Below, in pieces: positions 22,193-31,715 of a DNA stretch of 64,000 nt. The DNA is from Isoetes taiwanensis (lineage: Eukaryota > Streptophyta > Lycopodiopsida > Isoetales > Isoetaceae), in contig JAJEKV010000031.1 in the NCBI GenBank assembly GCA_021234155.1, positions 14,377,748 to 14,441,747 of the forward strand. The letters run 5' to 3'. Each line of letters starts with the position of its first letter. Position 1 is the stretch's first letter. The position numbers were made by a program, and so were the translations under genes. A model generated the notes under the pieces. The model ran no database searches and was not told the origin of the DNA. It worked only from the letters and a program-made list of their open reading frames with translations.

Positions 22193-25100
22193 ATTCTGGT
22201 CTAAACCTTCGACATTCTCGTCTACGTCAGCTTTGTCTCCCTCGTCCTCGTCGTCTTTACTGCTTCCATTTGTCTTCCTCCCCTTGAAATGCTCATGAAG
22301 CAGATCCAGGTATGACCAAATGGTTTCAACCATGTCCTTATTTCCAACCACGGATATAGGTTTCATTCCAAACAAAGATAGCCCCCCGAGAGAAACGGGC
22401 CATTCATGTACCACTTTCGCATACAATTTGATCTTCCTCGACCAAAGCTGGTTATGAAGTACTTGATAACTCTTGGCGGATAGGAATTCTATGTATAGGA
22501 CACATCGCACCATCTTTCTTGACTTTGTCCATAGATGGAACATCCTCCATAAATCTGCCCCCCCTTCTAGGGTTCCATCGCTCTTGAGAGATCATGAACT
22601 GTCGAGATAATGATGTTAAGCTAGACCACCACTTATCCAGGTCTGGTAGATCTTGAAATCAAAACCAAAACTATATTGGCAAAGCTTGGTGCCTTGACAA
22701 GCCAAGTCTACACTCATGATCAAGTTTCGTATATGGAGTACATGATCTTGTTGGTGAAGTTAATATCGGTTTGCCCATTGGGAGACGGCGGTTGTCCGAT
22801 TGCGGCATGCAAAAGACAAGGAAACCCGAAAGTATCTAGGTCGGTCATGTCCGCACCGCCTTGTACCACTGCTCTATGTCGGCTTTGTCATAAAAAGGGT
22901 GGGGTCTTGATCATATTGATGGCAAATAGTGCCACGGGTCCAGGTGCCAGTTCCAGACCACCAAATCCCTTGTGTCCCAAAGTTACCAGAAATGGGGGGA
23001 GCTATCGTCAGCCTTAAATGGGACCACCTCGAATCCAAGCTTCCTCTTCAGAATTGCCATAGCACGTTCAGGGAAAGGAAAGGTTTTAACGTTACGCTTC
23101 AGCTTGGTGTTGATGTAGGGTTGACATAGACGGTTCAATTCCTTCATGTCTTCCTCATCAAGGGCAACCTTTTCCTTGTAATAATCAAAATCATGGTATT
23201 CATTAGATGCAACGTTGCAGAACTCCGTGATACCTTCTTCTAACGCACTTGCCGCTCTCTTTAGGATCGTGGCATAATCCTTTTTCGCCCCCCGCATTTT
23301 AGAACTCCTAGTCTTCCTTAGCAGGATTGTTCCATCCAAGATTCTGCCTTGTAGGTCAAGCGTTTCTTTGTCCGTGAGGCCCTGTATCCTCTTCATGAAC
23401 TGCTTGTCGAACAACTTGGGGTCCGGCCTGGATGGAAATTCTCCATTGTTGTCCTTCAGCTTGCCTCTTGTCCATTGAGCCCATATCTCAGTCCATTTCT
23501 CCCAGACCGCCTCAGTGCTAAGAATGAGGTCATATTGGTCTGAGAGAGACTCCCTGCCTTTCCTTGGTGTTCTCTTCTTCTTCTCCTCTTCATCCTCTCC
23601 CTCATCATCTTCCTGGCCCTCCAGCAGAACATATCTGCATAGTTTCTCAAAGGTCTTCCACTTATCCAAGGGAGCCCTGTTTCCTATAGGACACTGAGGA
23701 CAACCCAATGCTTTCCACTGTTGCCTAGCGTGTATGATCTGGTCAGGATAAGGGCTGCATTCAGTCAATGTACCAATGTCAGAGCATGAAAGTATCTACA
23801 AACACCCGAAATAAACAGTAAATAGTAGCCCCGGGGTTTCTCGACTCGCGAGTCGAGAAAAGTTCCTTTGAATGTCTAATTTTCTTTTTACTTCTCTTGG
23901 GTTTTCGACTTCGCTTGAAGTCGAGAAAGCTCGCGATCCTTGATTTTCTGTGTTCCCCTGGCTTTCTCGACTCGCGAGTCGAGAAACCCCAGTGATAATC
24001 GGGCGCGAGTCGAGAAACCCCAGTGATAATCGGGAAATGTTAGGATGGCAGGGCTTTCTCGACTTCATGAAGTCGAAAATGGAAAGAATCGAGAGTTATT
24101 TACCTTACGTAGGCGGCACTCGCTGCTATTGTGTTACGGCGTTGGCTAATCTTTGGCGATTCGGTTCTTTGGCGTCTCCAAAAGAACTCGCACTCGCTTG
24201 GCATATCTATCCTTGATCCTTGCGGCACCTCCTTCTCCGTCTACGCAATACTTGCGCCCCCTCACCGAATCTTGGCCGTCCACTACCCGGAACCGGACGT
24301 CTTTTCCCTTCAGTCTTCCTCGGACTTCCAATTGAACAAGCCCGACCGGTCGATCGCTAAAAGGTATGACATCCGCGCGGGCATTGGATCTGCAGCGGGA
24401 TGTCGCACCATCGAGTTCGAATCTCCGGCATGTGTCTTTGGATTAAATTCCACATGGTTGAACAAGGCGGCATCTCCGTCGCGGACCTTCAGCGCCCGAT
24501 GTCCAAGAGCGACTTGTGTGCTATTCCCAGCGAATATCTTGAGCCAGCCGCTCCATTTTCTGTGCCCCTCTCTGTGAAATCCTGATCTGCTCATCTGGAT
24601 CCATTAGTTGGGAGTCGACCATATCTTCGTCTCCTTCATCATCTGATTCCTCCCGTGTGGTGTCATCTTCTCCATCTTTGGTCTTGTCCGGACTTTTTTC
24701 TGTATGAACCACAACTTCCCTCCCCACTGCAGAGTGTTGTAGAGTCTTCAGCACAGTAGAAGTGAAGCTCCTCGTATTGAACAGTTTTTCCCTGACTCTG
24801 GAAATCTCCATTCCAAGCTCCCTGGATGTTAGGGTTCCGGCCTCCTTCATCCCTTCCAGATCCTTCCACCCAAGGTTCTGACAATTTAAAGGCGCCTTCC
24901 TTTTTTCGGTGCCCTTCGCCTTGCTCATGGAAGAGTGAGAATAATTTGAAACTGAAAATTTTTTGGTGTGATAGAACTTACTCTTCTGGCAGTCCTCGAC
25001 ATGTAGTGTTAAATGCTTCGAATCTGGCGCTGAGACGGAGAGCACAACACCGATTTTCTTGTACTTGTCTCTGGAGCTCTTCTTGTCCCTTTGGTGGAGA

Positions 25101-25386
25101 AACAAATCTTTCTCCTTCCCACTTGTTGATACCTCGACATACCACCAAGAATCTGCTGGTGTGTCAAGAAGCTCTGTCTCCAGTCCCTCGATGACGAAGA
25201 ACGGAGTTCGGCCAGTGATCACTAGTGAGTCCGCGGTGAATGCTGCAAGAAGAAAGGATGGATCAGTTAAGGTATTCCGACCAAAGAAAAACCTCAGAGC
25301 TCACCTGAGGAGCCCGTCTTTTTCTTCTTGCTGCCGCTAGAACCAGCATCCCCTCCGGCACCTCGCTTCTTGGACGGAGTCGCCAT
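22193..25386 (-). CDS. Unknown intron-containing gene of block X', minus strand
   Basis: The start is ATG at 25386-25384, giving MATPSKKRGAGG and a Lys-rich tail. Exon 1 ends at 25305 (TCAG, then GTGAGC). A 62-bp GT-AG intron follows, and exon 2 starts at 25242 and stays open to 24521 (about 230 residues, with an acidic patch EESDDEGDEDMVD). A frame change near 24550 leads to another open part to about 24310. The intron-like stretch 24080-23780 carries four palindromes. A 261-codon open stretch, 23768-22983, is rich in charged helices (KWKTFEKLC, EDEEEKKKRTPRKG). A last open part, 22543-22200, ends against the LTR. I recognise no domain. It may be a host gene interrupted by the retrotransposon, or a gene carried by an undescribed repeat, since X holds a second copy. 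Confidence 0.5.
23837..24079. repeat. Cluster of four TCTCGAC/GTCGAGA palindromes
   Basis: Perfect or near-perfect palindromes lie at 23837-23860, 23902-23927, 23963-23986 and 24055-24079. Two share the core TCTCGACTCGCGAGTCGAGA. The other two have different centres (TTCGCTTGAA and TTCATGAA) but keep the dyad. A 29-bp direct duplication containing half a palindrome lies at about 23973-24030. They fall in what looks like an intron of the minus-strand gene. Confidence 0.8.
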
Positions 25387-25855
25387 GTCTGTATGCCCCC
25401 TCATCTTCTTCCTGCTCGAACCCTTCTGTAAATTAAGTTTCCTCCGTGGGTTGATCGTTTTAGGACTGCATGTAAAAAAGATCGGGCGTGTTCTTTAATT
25501 TGAATTTAAGGACATGCAATCATTTAAGAAAAAAAGCGGGCTAAGGGTACAGCACGGTCGCCTTTAGCCCGCCCAAACACTATTTCGAAATTGAATCACA
25601 TCAAGGGACTTAGTGAGCGGAGCGTAGTTTATCTTCAACTGCGGCATTGGCGACCTTGAGTTCGAGGCCGACATCGACCGTAGCGACTTCGGAATGGCGC
25701 CCGCGACGCCGGTAGCGTTGCTAACAAATTTTGCTTTGTGTGTTTTTCCTGACCGGCGTCCTATTGCAAGCGGTTGATTTGATCGATGAGCACGAGCTAA
25801 GGTAGGAAGTGGAGAGGAGCTGCCGGACCGCGGGAACTCTACACCGCTTTGCGCC
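25387..25855. promoter_or_regulatory. Divergent intergenic region with hairpin, block X'
   Basis: This region of about 470 bases separates the minus-strand start (25386) from a plus-strand ATG (25856). It contains a run of A followed by GCGGGCTAA and TTTAGCCCGC arms (25532-25573) around a loop of about 18 bases. It is the X' counterpart of the hairpin near 4040-4110. It probably serves as a shared promoter, but no TATA box is evident. Confidence 0.35.
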
Positions 25856-26207
25856 ATGGAACGGGATACGCGAGAATCGCTGATGATACAAGTATTACAT
25901 GAGAATACACTCTTGATGAGACCGCGTGGAAGAAGCAAAGACTCTAGGTGAGGCTGCGGGATCCGTGATCTGATGGCCCAAGGAATTACTTGGCGTGAAG
26001 AGGTGAGTTTGAGAGATGCCTATGTTATTTAAACTTGTAGAACATGCCGATGCGTGTTTAAATAATGGAACTGGCGATAAGCTCGGCCGGATTCATCGTT
26101 TCCTTGTCCAAATTTTTTTCAGCTTCGAGAGATGATTTACTCTCTGGGTTGAGAGATGCTCGGCAAGGAAACAATGCATCGGGGGTAAAGAACAGTTCCG
26201 TTTTAGG
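25856..26207 (+). pseudogene. Unknown plus-strand ORF of block X'
   Basis: It begins MERDTRESLMIQVLHENTLLMRPRG and is then broken. Further on, KLVEHADACLNNG and the LRDA segment match the better preserved end at 4533-4733 in block X. It ends before 26210. It is paired head to head with the minus-strand gene. No known domain was recognised, and the broken frame may reflect sequence error at CNG sites. Confidence 0.35.
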
Positions 26208-26311
26208 TGTATTTTTTCATGGAATGTTTTCTTAGAATGTTGTACATAGATCAGGCTAGGTCTAAGGCCCAGGAGATGCGGTTCAAATGCATCCTCTTGT
26301 AGTTAGTCGGA

Positions 26312-27180
26312 GGGGCCTCCACCCAGTCGGAACCACTCCTCTTCGCAATATTCGAGGAAGATGGTTCGAAGGAGAGTGGCTCAGACAGGCTAGAGGCACT
26401 TGGGACTAAAAACATGAGAATACAAAGTGCAGTAATTGTAGAGAATGCAAGCCTTGGCTTCCTCTCTGTGGTTTCCCTGTGGTTAGTTGTAGAGGCCTCC
26501 ACCCAGTCCGAGCCCCTCCCCTTCGCAATATTCGACGAAGATGGTTCGAAGGAGAGTGACTCTGACTGGGTCGAGGCCACTGCTACCATACACAGGAGAA
26601 TTGGCTGGCTAAGGGTTTCTCGACTTGCGAGTCGAGAATGCGACTGTTGGCTTCCTGTCTACATTCTCGACTCGCAAGTCGAGAATGCCTTAGCCATCGA
26701 GAACTCCGGATGGTATACATGGAGTGCCGGTTGGGTAAGGCATTCCCGACTCGCGAGCCGAGAATGCATACAGCAAGCTCTGTGGTTTCCCTGTGGTTAG
26801 TTGTAGAGGCCTCCACCCAGTCAGAGCCCATCCCCTTCGCAATATTCGACGAAGATGGTTCGAAGGAGACGGTCTTTGACTGGGTAGAGGCCACTGCGCC
26901 CACACACAGGAGAATTGGGTTGCTAAGAGTTGGCCTGCAGACAGTCAAAACCACTTCCCTTCGCAATCTCCGAGGAAGATAGTTTGAAGGAGAGTGGTTA
27001 AGACTGTCTGCAGGCCAGCTCTAGAGTGCACTAGAGCCTGCGTTTTCTCAACTCACAAGTCGAGAAAGCGGCCAGCACCTCTATGGTTAGTCGCCGAGGC
27101 CTCCACCCAGTCGGAGCCAGTCCTCTTCGCAATATTCGATGAGCATGATTCGAAGGAGAGTGACTCAGACTGGGTGAGGC
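26312..27180. repeat. Array of five foldback (hairpin) repeats of about 85-90 bp
   Basis: Copies lie at 26312-26398, 26492-26588, 26806-26892, 26932-27016 and 27096-27180. Each has a conserved middle with CTTCGCAATATTCGA and GATGGTTCGAAGGAG, and outer arms that pair with each other. In copies 2 and 3 the arms are GGCCTCCACCCAGTC and GACTGGGT-GAGGCC. In copy 4 they are GGCCTGCAGACAGTC and GACTGTCTGCAGGCC, 15 bp perfect. The arms thus change together while pairing is kept. Spacers contain TCTCGAC-type palindromes. Confidence 0.75.
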
Positions 27181-27424
27181 ACCTGCGACTGCACAAAGGG
27201 CCATTGACAGGGTATGACATTCTCGACTCACGAGTCGAGAAGGCTGCAGCAGGCTTAAAAAGAATGTGGACGTTGGGTAGCTGTGTGCAATCCTGAATCG
27301 CGAGTCAAGAATCCCTCAACCAGCCAACAGTCCAGAGTGTACACTCCCTCTTCTCGCCTCGCGAGTCGAGAAGTTCTCGACTCGCGAGTCGAGAAGAAGG
27401 CATGTACTTCCTGGACTGTTGGCA
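26617..27424. repeat. TCTCGAC/GTCGAGA palindromes between and after the foldbacks
   Basis: Palindromes of 22-28 bp lie at 26617-26638, 26663-26686, 26740-26767, 27043-27067, 27219-27241, 27351-27372 and 27374-27395, the last two back to back. The last pair lies inside a larger inverted repeat with arms GCCAACAGTCCAG (27323-27335) and CTGGACTGTTGGC (27412-27424), making a nested cruciform of about 100 bp. Confidence 0.8.
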
Positions 27425-27499
27425 AGCTGAGGTATTCTCAACTCGCCACTCCCTTCTGCATGTCTCCTGCAGTGGAGGATATGCTGTGAGTTAGAAATG

Positions 27500-27925
27500 C
27501 AGATTTTGTGAAGCAATTCCTATTCTTAGTTCTTAGTGGGAGAAAAACATTCCTAGTTATGTTCTGTTATGAAACATTCTTAGACAGTTTAGCTATATCT
27601 TTTGTGAATCTCTCCTAGTAATGTTCTGTTAATGCTCTGCAATATCTTACTTCCTAACACCTGTCTCTGATGATTTCTATCTTGGTTGCTTGCTACTACT
27701 CTTACCACTATTCTCACTTTTACCTGTACAATGTATTCAATTCAACCACAAGCAAGAAAAAGTTAACAAAAACAGAAAACAATACAAAAGGAAAACAGAT
27801 AACAGAGAGACTAGTGAGATTAATGAGAAAACAGAGAACAGTGGAGACAAATGAGATTAATGAGAAAACAGAGAACAGTAGAGAGAAATGAGATTAAAAA
27901 AGGGTATGATATTACAAAAACATAC
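27500..27925. other. AT-rich stretch without a recognisable gene
   Basis: AT-rich sequence between the last palindromes and the putative exon. A 27-bp direct repeat of ATGAGATTAATGAGAAAACA type occurs at about 27815-27875. Nothing else is supported. Confidence 0.4.
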
Positions 27926-27929
27926 CTGG

Positions 27930-28370
27930 AAGATTTGCTGGATGAGGAGGAAGCTCCCCTGTTCGATTCCATGTGGGTACAGTCGTTCGCAAAGCGTGAA
28001 TAAGGATTTGTCGGGCTGTAAATTGTATCAGGGATTAATAAGAGCCTCTAACAACAGAATATAAGTAAATATGCAGTAAAGGACTTACAGAAAACTAAAA
28101 AGCAGCAGTAAAAAAGGCCTCACTTTCTTCTCAGGCAGTAACGCCCGCTCGAACACTCAATCTGCGCGAAAACTTCGGTGCTCGAAGCATCCCGATCCGT
28201 CGACCAAGCTGCTGTCATAAGATGGCCTTGGAATGGCTCGGTTCGATCGATCACCTGATCGGAAAACCGGGCGCTTAAGGAAAATACAGAGCGCGAAGAG
28301 TGATCAGAGAAAACAGGGGAGGAAGAATGGTCGGGGGGGAGAGGAAGAGGTTCTGGCTGCACCCTCGAAC
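27930..28370 (-). other. Possible 5' exons of an unidentified minus-strand gene
   Basis: On the minus strand a donor GTAAGTCC at about 28086 and an acceptor ATACAATTTACAG at about 28016 delimit a 71-bp intron. The next exon (28015-27930) ends at a strong donor, TTCCAG then GTATGTTT. It holds an ATG starting MESNRGASSSSSSKSS. Upstream sequence to about 28370 would be 5' untranslated region. No further exon can be linked with confidence, and the product is unknown. It may be unrelated to the gene in X'. Confidence 0.3.
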
Positions 28371-28499
28371 CTCGTAAAAGTGCAATAATAAACTTCTGTC
28401 ACGTGTGGGCCATGCCCTCCATGACGTGGCGGTCGCGGGAGTTCTTGGACATGGCCACGCTTTCAGCCTCTGAGGAGGCGCCACGTGGCCATGACAAAA

Positions 28500-28760
28500 T
28501 ATTAAAGGTTATGTTATATGTTTATATATGTTATCTTATGTTATATATTTAATATGGTTTCAATGGTTGAATAGTTTCAATGGTTATATATGGTTACAAT
28601 GTTTATATATGGTTTACAATGAATATGGTTGTATGGTTTAATATGGTTATATGATTTTAGTTAATATGGTTGTATGATTTAATATGGTTTAATATGGTTA
28701 TATTTAATATATGTTTGTATGGTTTTATATGGTTCATATGGTCATATTTGTGGTGTTTGG
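28500..28760. repeat. Low-complexity TATGGTT repeat
   Basis: Irregular tandem copies of a short unit of the type AATATGGTTATATGG fill this stretch. It separates the possible minus-strand exons from the transposase-like gene. Confidence 0.75.
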
Positions 28761-28860
28761 GGCTATATGGTTTTAATGTGAGCTTTTTCATTCAGGGACC
28801 ATGTGAGATGAGTAAAATGGAGCCAAGGAAGTCCAGCAGAGGCCATTGCCCTAGGCTCCA

Positions 28861-31715
28861 ATGGAGGAAGATGGGTTGCCTTTTGTTGCACCCTTGCAAA
28901 CTGCATCTTTATTTGCAGAGGGCATAATAACTGCAGTTGATCCATTTGATAGTGTGAATGATGAAAGGCTGGGAGATGAACATCTTGGAGTTGGCATTGT
29001 GAAGCTTCTTATCGAAGTTGATACAATCATGTCCCAGGGAAGCTCTAGTGATTGCATTGTGTGCTCAGGGCTGCTGGAGTCCCAAGCCCAGTTGAGATGG
29101 CCAATTAGATATATTACACACAAGAATGGTGATACTCTAGAATGCCCTACTGAACTACACACCCCAAGGCCCACCCAAGACCATGTGGAAGATTTGGTGG
29201 TCGATGAGCATCCTTTGATCACAAGGAAGAGACGCTATGTTTTTCATAAAAGGCAGCCAAGGGTGCCCAAGAGGCCTAGAAGTGACAAATATTTAGAAAG
29301 GGTGGAAAGTATGGCACCAACCGTGAGAAAACCCGAGGCAATTAGGGGTCAAGAGTGTTGCAACCTAGATTGCACAAAGGCAAAGAAATGTGGATGACCT
29401 CGTGGAGATAAGGTCCCAATACATTGGACAGCTTCAAAAAGATAGGATTAATTTCATTTACTCCTTGTGTAGGAATTCCAGCTATGATGAAAACACAAGA
29501 AGGCTACTATATCAATTGAGGGGCATGAAGGTATGTATGAGAGCATTGAGATGGATTCTTGGGGTGAGCAAGTCTTCATTTTACAGATACTGGGAGCAGG
29601 TTCGAAAAGGGCACAGTTTGTTCCAACATGGTAATGCACTCACTTTGAAACCTAGAGCAAATACTCTCAAGGCCATTGCAGCCTTGAGAGCTTTGTGAGA
29701 TACATGTCTCAATCTATGCCCCACAAGTCGAAGGTGAACGAGCACGGTGTGCGAGTGGTGAAAGAGTGTTGCCACAACACTATATCCAAAAGGAGTGCCT
29801 TAAGGAGGTCAACTCCATCCCGAAACCACCGAGGTAGGCCTCTTTCTCAATCACATTTCAGCAAGTTATGGAGCACTCACTTCTCGGGACGTGAGTGTCC
29901 TACAACACATGCCATTCTCAAAGTGCAACACTTGCATTCAACTCAAGGATACACTTGCATCAACCGCAATAGAGAAAGAAAGAATGGCAATTAGGGAGCA
30001 ATTTGCGATCACCAAAGGGACCAAATATCATGTAGACAGTTGTATTGGCAAAGGGAGAACATTTTCTCGAGATGCAAAATGGACAAATTTTTGTGTATAA
30101 TTCATGATAAGATGGACCAACACAAGACTTTCTTGCAAAAGCTAGATCCTTTACCCAAGCGTTGTCAAAACGCTTTTCAGATGAAAGTAAGTCTGGCAGG
30201 TGTATTAACACATGGTCATGGAACTGGTACATATGGTCATTTTGTGCTTGATCTATGGAGAGATGATCCAAACTTCCATGTGAGCTCTATTTTCAAGTGT
30301 CTGAGAACACTAGAGAAAGGATCGATAGAAGGGAGGAGGTATTCCCCTTGAAAGACCCATTTTGAGGCTTTGATGGATGATCAACCGCTTTGTTACCAGA
30401 GGCAGATAAAAAAGCTCACATCCAAGGTGTCTAGTGAATCAAGGAGGACTTGGAATGATTTCCCCTTACTTGAGAAATCACTGCCTGAGGAGCTATGTGT
30501 TCAGTTGGACAACTGTTGGAAAGAAAACAAGAATAGATGGATGTTTGGGGCAATGTCATACTTGACAAAGAAGGGGAGTATTCAAAGTTGTGAAAGTGGG
30601 ATTCATGATGGTTGGGCATACGATGATGATATAGATGGATTCTTTGGAACTTTCTCCACCAAGCTCAAGAGAGAAAAACGTGACCACTCTCCCTGAACTA
30701 ATGGATGTGTTTGAGAGCTGCATTGACCCCAACCCAATGGCTTTCTTGATGGATGAGGTTGCAGATTGGAAATCATTTGTAGAGGGATACTTGCTAGATG
30801 GTAAGGACCAGTTGACAGGACACACAAAGCCACTTCAGTTCAAGTTTTGGGTTAGGGATGGAATACCAATCATGCAATATAAGTGGAGACCAGGTGACAA
30901 GTTGTGGATGCCCTGTACAAGGTATCGAGTTGTGGCAAAGGGGTGCTGCTGGTGAAGTTCTCATTCCTAAAGGGCAGCCAAAACCACTACCTCCCTTCAA
31001 GACAGTCAAAGACTCTAGCCAACTAGTGAAGGGCATCAAGGATTACATAACGCACTGGGATGATGTTCAAAATGGAAAGCACACCTCCACTCTTAAAAAA
31101 AATCAAATGGACTCCCTAATCAAGTAATTGGGAGAAAGTTGTGACATGCTTAGAAACCCAACAGCCATGTGGGAGGGAGCTAAGAGACGGGTTCTTGCCG
31201 AGTCAAGATGGGAGGGTTCTCAAGGTGTGCACGCCTAAGAATGCTCACTTGGGTTCCAACAAGGGTTCCAAGTGGTTTGTGGGAAGTAAGGCCTCAAAGC
31301 CGAAGTGGTTTGATCTTCCCGAGGGATCCCTTTGAGGACATCAAGGAAGGATACTTTGTGCTAGTAAGGCCCGATGATGAGGACTGGCCCAATATGGTTA
31401 GGGGTGGCACTCTCTCTCGATGTAACCACCACTATGGCTGATGGAGAGGAGTTGCGTCCTGGATTCCAAATTCAATATTGGGAGCCCATTGGGAGACATA
31501 AGAAGGGCAACTTGAAGGAGCAATACACTGACTGCTGGGAGAAGAAGTGGAGGGCAAATTATGCTGACCCTCAAAGGAGGGAATTGGTGGAGTGTGTGGT
31601 ATGGTCATATCCAAGTTCTCACATTGCAAAGGACAACACACACAAGATCCCAAAAAGGGAGATGGACAAGGCCATGAGCAACCTCCATGCTATATCATTG
31701 TATGAGGGTACATAA
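28861..31715 (+). pseudogene. Transposase-like gene, frameshifted (DUF7869-type by impression)
   Basis: Long open pieces in consecutive frames run 28861-29397 (178 codons), 29390-29698, 29695-29994, 30040-30351, 30370-30696, 30635-30955, 30858-31127 and 31374-31715. Together they would give a protein of about 900 residues. Readable segments include a Cys-rich ECCNLDCTKAKKCG, a helix-turn-helix-like ALRWILGVSKSSFYRYWEQV, IIHDKMDQHKTFLQKL with an acidic D-x-x-D, and a C-terminus with YWEPIGRHKKG and CWEKKWRANYADPQRRELV. The D-K-M-D block resembles DUF7869-like proteins of non-seed plants and oomycetes that behave as repeats; this is recall, not a search. A catalytic triad could not be assigned. 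Few mutations per kilobase suggest recent decay. Confidence 0.45.

Noticed and set aside
22193-25386. Minus-strand gene as an antisense ORF of the retrotransposon, as in some Tat-lineage elements
   Set aside because: Such ORFs lie between pol and the 3' LTR; this gene lies outside the 3' LTR, and the region between chromodomain and LTR (19698-20569) is non-coding.
26312-27424. CRISPR array
   Set aside because: Units are foldbacks with variable arms and irregular spacing in a plant nuclear context; there are no identical short repeats with unique spacers.
28120-28484. Minus-strand open frames with Pro/Ser-rich peptides as proteins
   Set aside because: No family resemblance; at best they are 5' untranslated sequence of the possible gene starting near 27979.
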